Shown piece by piece: positions 59,655 to 64,000 of a stretch of DNA of 64,000 nucleotides (positions are counted from its first letter, which is position 1; every line of letters starts with the position of its first letter). The position numbers were made by a program, and so were the translations under genes. The notes under the pieces were generated by a model, which had not been told where the DNA came from, ran no database searches, and saw nothing but the letters and a program-made list of their open reading frames with translations. The stretch lies in the NCBI RefSeq assembly GCF_947347685.1, contig NC_070632.1, positions 4,367,105 to 4,431,104 on the forward strand, written 5' to 3'. This DNA comes from Pleuronectes platessa (taxonomy: Eukaryota > Chordata > Actinopteri > Pleuronectiformes > Pleuronectidae).

Positions 59655-59972
59655 ATGTGTGTGTGTGTGTGTGTGTGTTTGTTAGTTTCTGTTTGTGTGT
59701 GTGACTGCACCACAAAAAGCTGTACATCAAAATAAGTGTGCGTCCGCGAGTGCACATGCGTGTGCACGTGCGCAGGGATACTTATTCATCTCTCTGTGTG
59801 TGCACAGCAACAGTGTGTATGTTTTTGGCCAATTAGGCGCTCGATGACAGGACGTGTGGCGAGGCAGCGAGCCGGACTATTCATGGATCAGCAGTTACGG
59901 GAGGGAATTTGAAAATACCAACTGGACACACACAGACACACACACACAAACACACACAAACACACACACATA
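59655..59972. repeat. (TG)n and (CA)n microsatellites
   Basis: TG run at 59657-59702 and CA-rich run at 59928-59972. Confidence 0.93.
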
Positions 59973-60155
59973 CAGTCATTCTGAAGGCTATGATCTGAGT
60001 GGCTCAGACGACCATGTGCTGTCATGTGTTGACACCGTCCTCGGCTCGTGTCAAATTCATTTGTTTCTTTGGATTTGCTGAATTTCTTTTGACCATTTAA
60101 ATTGTTCCTTTCAAAAGAAGAGGCTGTCAACAAAGATGGACGACGCTTCTCCACT

Positions 60156-60180
60156 CCCCCCCCCCCCCCCCCCCCCCCCC
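60156..60180. repeat. (C)25 homopolymer
   Basis: Uninterrupted run of 25 C. Confidence 0.97.
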
Positions 60181-60504
60181 GTCGTACAGTAGTGAAGCTA
60201 ATGGATACTTGTGCCACCATTTTGCGTGGAGCCAGAATCTGTGCAGTGATCATAGTGTGGAGCTGGAGATCCTGTCAATCATGTTTGAAAGGTGCTATTT
60301 TATAAAGTTTGATATTTCACTGTAATATTATTATTGTTTTGTTAGTAAACACTGCAATCTTGTTGTGCAAAGTTAAAACAGAGAATAAAAAAGTGAACAC
60401 AAACACACTGAGGAGGCCGTCCAAGGAGAATTTACATAAATAGACAAAAAAGAATCTCTGAGAAAAATGTCTTCAACGTGTAATTTTTACATTTCAGTTT
60501 TCGT

Positions 60505-60615
60505 CTGTGTCCCATCCAGTAACATGGTGGAGGTGTGGCCTCTGACCCTAAACTACAGCGAGCCACCAGGGGGCGATCAATAAGATTTGGCTTCACTTTT
60601 GCAGAGTTGTCTCCT
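60505..60615. repeat. Interspersed repeat with CCACCAGGGGGCG box
   Basis: TCCCATCCAGTAACATGGTG, GAGCCACCAGGGGGCGATCA and TTTGGCTTCACTTTTGCAGA, the pattern of a very common fish repeat; same family as 40390-40465 and, inverted, 56690-56765. Confidence 0.78.
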
Positions 60616-60946
60616 TGCCCCTCTTTATCGTAGACTGTTAATAAAGTGAGAAAAATTATCACAGGAAAGAAAAAACTAAAAGTGTGGATGAAGGAAATGA
60701 GAGAGGAGAGAGTGTAATTGAAGAAAATGTGAGGAGCAGAGAGGAAGAGCAGAAAGAGGACGAGTGGGTTGAGAGGAATAATGACGACTCCTCTTCAGCT
60801 CCACAGAGAAAACAGGTTTCACTCTCAGGATTTAGTTTCCTATTCGTGTCAGATATGAAGCGACTGGTCCGGGCCTGAGTGGGTTCTGTTGTATCGGTCA
60901 CCCACTGGATCCAGTCACCTCTTCCTCCACCAGTCATCTCCAACAA

Positions 60947-60965
60947 CCCCCCCCCCCCCCCCCCC
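60947..60965. repeat. (C)19 homopolymer
   Basis: Last of the eight C runs between 55.6 and 61.0 kb. Confidence 0.97.
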
Positions 60966-61078
60966 GCTCCTGAAGTGCTGCCATATGGCGTCTCTACCTC
61001 TTCTCTGCTCTCCGTTGAGTTAAACGTTTCACCTCTTCCCTCGTGTGGTTTCTGTGTCTCACTCCTTTTGTCTCATCG

Positions 61079-61160
61079 CCTCTCTCTTCTCTTTCCTCTC
61101 TCTTCTCTTTCCTCTCTTCTCTTTCCTCTCTTCTCTTTCCTCTCTTCTCTTTCCTCTCTC
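61079..61160. repeat. Pyrimidine minisatellite (CCTCTCTTCTCTTT)n
   Basis: About five to six copies of a 14- to 16-bp unit of C and T only. A long mirror-like polypyrimidine tract of this kind can form triplex (H-DNA) structures. Confidence 0.92.
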
Positions 61161-61439
61161 CGGCTCCAAACACACACACAGTTCCATGTCCGCCGACTAA
61201 CCCGCCGCCCAGCTGGACCTTCTGCTGCAGAACTTTCAGGGCCAGACATGTGCAGGAGACCACTCTGACAGTGGGAAGTAACAACATGCATCTTCATCTT
61301 CCTCCTTCCCTCCTCTTCCTGCTTCCACGTCGGCCTCGGCTTTATTCTTCTCCTTTTTCATCCGTCTCAGCAGCAGAGCCCCCAAAAAAGAGCAAATCTG
61401 AAAACTAGTGCATCACAGGGATTTTGTTTTATTGTGATT

Positions 61440-61640
61440 GTTGTGTGGGCAGACATTATTCCCAGGTCAGTGAAGGACTTGACATGTTTATGAGCTCAGT
61501 GGGGCTGAGCTGCCGGATCCTATGAATTCATCTTTGAATTTTCAGGAAAACACACAAATCCCTCAGCCCGGTGTTCCCTGTGAAATCACCTCTTGATTCA
61601 GATGCAAACATTCAGTAGAGACCACAGCGTGCCCTTTAAG
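61440..61640. promoter_or_regulatory. Candidate conserved noncoding element
   Basis: GCAGACATTATTCCCAGG, CCTATGAATTCATC and GATTCAGATGCAAAC in complex sequence just upstream of a candidate first exon. Motif evidence only. Confidence 0.3.
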
Positions 61641-61653
61641 TAGCGAGGCGGCG

Positions 61654-61768
61654 ATGGATCAGGGCAACCGCTCGGTCGACACCCCATCGGTTCCAGTGAC
61701 AGATGCTCGCTGGGTGAATCCTGTACTGGCTTTCACATTCTGCCAAGTTTTGGGGAAGCTCACAAAAG
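61654..61768 (+). CDS. Candidate first coding exon, unidentified (low confidence)
   Basis: An ATG in a fair Kozak context (GGCGATGG) opens a 38-codon frame beginning MDQGNRSVDTPSVPVTDARW. It runs to a possible donor AAAA/GTAAGAG at 61769 and would leave the next exon in phase 1. Codon use looks ordinary. I recognise no domain, signal peptide or family, no partner exon is visible downstream within the window, and the upstream sequence has no obvious TATA box. The frame stays open beyond the donor to 61884 through a run of 14 G, but that part looks noncoding. A chance frame in regulatory DNA is at least as likely. Confidence 0.18.
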
Positions 61769-61819
61769 TAAGAGCCCGGTGTTTACAGCCCACACCAACC
61801 CAGTCCAGGAGAGGTGTGT

Positions 61820-61833
61820 GGGGGGGGGGGGGG
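61820..61833. repeat. (G)14 run
   Basis: Uninterrupted G run after GTGTGTG. Confidence 0.95.
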
Positions 61834-61899
61834 ACACATTGGATTTACTTAATTCAATGTCTCTGTGTTTGTGAAATGGAATAGAATAGAAGCCAGTGT

Positions 61900-62265
61900 G
61901 TTCTGGCCTCACCCCTCTGTGCAGATTTCAGTCTGGAGTCTGGTTCTTTTTCCTCTAATGGAGATGTTTGCATTGACCCTAATGCTTCATATACAGTGTG
62001 TACATTTCTGCAGAAAATCTCTCAGATAACCAATTTCTCAAACCCTGAGATGTATGAAGAACAGACAGAACCACACTTTCAGCAGATTAATTGATCAGGC
62101 TCTCAGGGACAAACCAAGCAATTTGTATTTGTAGCTAATGCTTTGAATGTGTGTCCTTTTTATTGTATGTATTGTGCCTGATTTGCGTAGAGGCAGCAAT
62201 TATCCTAGGGAGAACAGCAATTATATACATATTTATAATTTCTATTATTGCTTGAAAATTTTTAC
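61900..62265. promoter_or_regulatory. Candidate conserved noncoding elements
   Basis: CAGATAACCAATTTCTC, AGCAGATTAATTGATCAGGC, AGCTAATGCTTTG, AGGCAGCAATTATCC and ACAGCAATTATATAC occur across two blocks (61985-62140 and 62160-62265). Many ATTA cores in unique sequence. Conservation not tested. Confidence 0.38.
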
Positions 62266-62296
62266 AGGCTCTAATGTACAGAAAATATAACTTTCC

Positions 62297-62445
62297 TCAA
62301 ACTGTCCATTGCTGCAGCTCCTCTTTTCAGCCTCTGTCTGAAACACTTGGTTTCAGCTCCTGTCTCTTTAAGGCCCCCCCTCCTGAGGAACTCCAGCCTG
62401 CTCTGATTGGCCAGCTGGTCCACTCTGTTGTGATTGGTCAACATC
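62297..62445 (+). repeat. Interspersed repeat, shared with 1612-1764
   Basis: Contains the same 50-bp core as 34050-34099, followed by CTGCTCTGATTGGCCAGCTG and CACTCTGTTGTGATTGGTCA, matching the minus strand of 1612-1764 by eye at roughly 80 to 90%. Confidence 0.8.
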
Positions 62446-63368
62446 TTCCAGCGCGTGCAGGAAACTTCGGCCTCATCTCTCGCTTTACCTGCTTTGGTTA
62501 AGGGGTCGTGCCAAAATAATAATAATTGTGTTAATGTTGTTTATACCGACAGTAAATAAGACTTTCACTCTGGAAACACAGGCTGCCCTTAGTAACTCCT
62601 AATTTTACGTAACTGTAAAACCAATATAAGACGTATTCATGTGTCTAAAATATGAAGCTATGTTATTGGCCTAACGTTGTACAATTCCAATAAACATAAA
62701 CAGAGCTGGTGAATCTCTCTCTCTCTCTCTCCCTCGCCCCGAGTCACCTGGCCAGTCCAGGCGTCTGTCCAAGCATCACACCTGCTGGATTCCACAAAAC
62801 ACATTGGTCTGGTGTGAGAGGCTCTCACTGCAGCCCTCTGCTACACTCCACTCTTCTTCTCTACTTTCATTTCCTCTCCCCTCCTCTCATCAACCAGCCT
62901 CTCCTGCTGTAGTTCGTTCTCTCTCAACTTCCACTTCCCTCTCGTCTCTTCCCTCCATCACTGCAGCTCTCAGGTCTGTTCTCGGTCTGAGGACTTGTTT
63001 TTGCTCTGACACGCCTCGACCCCATTTGGACTCAGTGACACAGTCGTACCCATTTTCTGACCATTAGAGAGATAAAGATGCAATTAATATTAACTGGAAA
63101 ACATTTATTTCCATCACCTCGGAGACATCATGTATTTCTATCAAGGACGAAGTCACTTATGCTTTTTCCAAATTGTTCCAGAAGTCGTGTACAGTGTCGT
63201 TCATATTTAGGAGAGCTGTGGTTGGTCATGGACGTGCATGTGGATTGATTGTCTCTCTCCACTCGGCCACTTCATAAGCTTCACGCCTTGGGTGGGTTCA
63301 AACGTCTTCATCTTTCATTGTACACGAGTAGATGAAGACGTGTCTCCACTTCCTTCTATGGTACAAAT
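62446..63368. other. No gene supported
   Basis: A short CT run at 62716-62731 and pyrimidine-rich DNA to about 62960. Plus frames at 62709-62912 and 62804-63067 are Ser/Leu/Pro-rich and unsupported. 63060-63330 is unique sequence. Confidence 0.5.
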
Positions 63369-63545
63369 ATGAAGCTGATGCATCCCCAGAAGGACCCAGT
63401 CCTCAGATCTCTTTGCATTGTCCTTGGTCTGGTCTCTCTCCTGGGACCAGTTCTCTCTGGGAGACCCTGTCAGGGGCTGTGACCCCCAATAGCACCGCTC
63501 CCAGGACCACCAGGACCACCAGCACACAGACCACCCTCCACCCCG
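63369..63545 (+). CDS. Candidate signal-peptide first exon, frameshifted (low confidence)
   Basis: From the ATG at 63369 the frame reads MKLMHPQKDPVLRSLCIVLG, then a Leu/Val-rich core (LVSLLGPVLSG), a plausible secretory signal peptide with cleavage after SG. It stops at TGA 63480. One base back, the other frame continues as AVTPNSTAPRTTRTTSTQTT, a Ser/Thr-rich stretch with an NST glycosylation sequon, to a donor CCCG/GTAAAG at 63546. The switch sits just after a run of four G (63473-63476), so one missing G would explain it. This may be a sequencing error in a real exon of a secreted or membrane protein, a pseudogene or chance. I do not recognise the family, and no second exon is visible before the window ends. 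Confidence 0.3.
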
Positions 63546-63889
63546 GTAAAGATGGTGGTTAATGAAGTAAATTTAATGGTGTCAAACCCCAGTGCATGAG
63601 ATAGGAGTTGTCAAAAATAGCTAATCAGATATTTATTCAGGTCAGTGCATATTTAAGCTTTCTTATTTTTTCCCGCCGCCACTTTTATCACAAACCGTTA
63701 TTCTTCACCTCCGCTGCAGCAAAACTGAACCGAATGGGTTTGAGTTTTATTGGGTAAAATCCCCCCCCCCTCCCCCCCCCCCACATTACTAAATCACCAG
63801 TCTAGACTGGTTCACAAATATCCTTAAAATCTTTGGAATTAGTGTTATAATCAGTGGAAGGCTAAGATCTATATTTCATCATAAGGGTT
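63546..63889. other. No gene seen; two poly-C runs
   Basis: C runs at 63761-63770 and 63772-63782, separated by one T, in AT-rich DNA. Confidence 0.6.
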
Positions 63890-64000
63890 TTCAAAAGCGT
63901 ACTTAACATTTTATCCCCTTCAGCCGACGGGGATCTGTCTATTTATGTCAGCAGCTCTAAGCTTTAATGCGGCTGCTAAAATTTTAAGGGATCCTGGCGC
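63890..64000. promoter_or_regulatory. Candidate conserved noncoding element, cut by window end
   Basis: GCGTACTTAACATTTTATCC, CTATTTATGTCAGCAGC and GCTTTAATGCGGCTGC in complex sequence. Motif evidence only. Confidence 0.3.

Overview
The window is nuclear DNA from a teleost fish, probably a percomorph. Three things point there: very dense long CA/TG, CT/GA and poly-C/poly-G runs; scraps of repeat families I recognise from fish genomes (tRNA-derived SINEs, a MITE whose end reads GGGATAGTTC, a family carrying the motif CCACCAGGGGGCG, a GTCCCCACA repeat); and long mixed-composition, ATTA-rich blocks of the kind found around vertebrate developmental genes. Nothing in it looks bacterial, organellar or viral. 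I cannot name the species. I find no complete protein-coding gene and no gene I can name. Almost every long open frame is an artefact of a stop-free tandem repeat. The window is best read as a gene desert or the interior of very long introns.

Layout. 1-9.6 kb: a (GACAGAGA)n minisatellite whose 3' flank occurs twice (345-1300 and 8515-9500), with a 200-N gap in the first copy. The second array, 5566-8514, has higher-order structure, including a perfect 280-bp tandem duplication. 9.6-24 kb: intergenic or intronic DNA with many microsatellites, a SINE, a MITE and a GATA/GACA (Bkm-type) block at 22.9-23.25 kb. 24-34 kb: quieter DNA holding a well-bounded 960-bp hAT-like transposon (27149-28108, 15-bp perfect inverted ends, 8-bp target duplication with one mismatch) with a decayed coding-like remnant inside. 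34-55 kb: microsatellites, interspersed repeats (including two inverted copies of one repeat at 40.5 and 49.7 kb), several conserved-element-like blocks, and exon-shaped segments that do not join into one reading frame. 55-64 kb: locally CpG-richer DNA, eight plus-strand poly-C runs of at least 14 bases within 5.4 kb, many conserved-element-like blocks, and two candidate first exons (61654-61768 and 63369-63545). The second would encode a signal peptide but is frameshifted.

Because no gene is established, no pathway can be described. The most plausible function is cis-regulatory: candidate enhancers, such as 51230-51480 with three GGATTA sites and a perfect CRE, for a gene lying partly or wholly outside the window. 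Calls of candidate conserved element rest on composition and motifs read by eye, not on an alignment.
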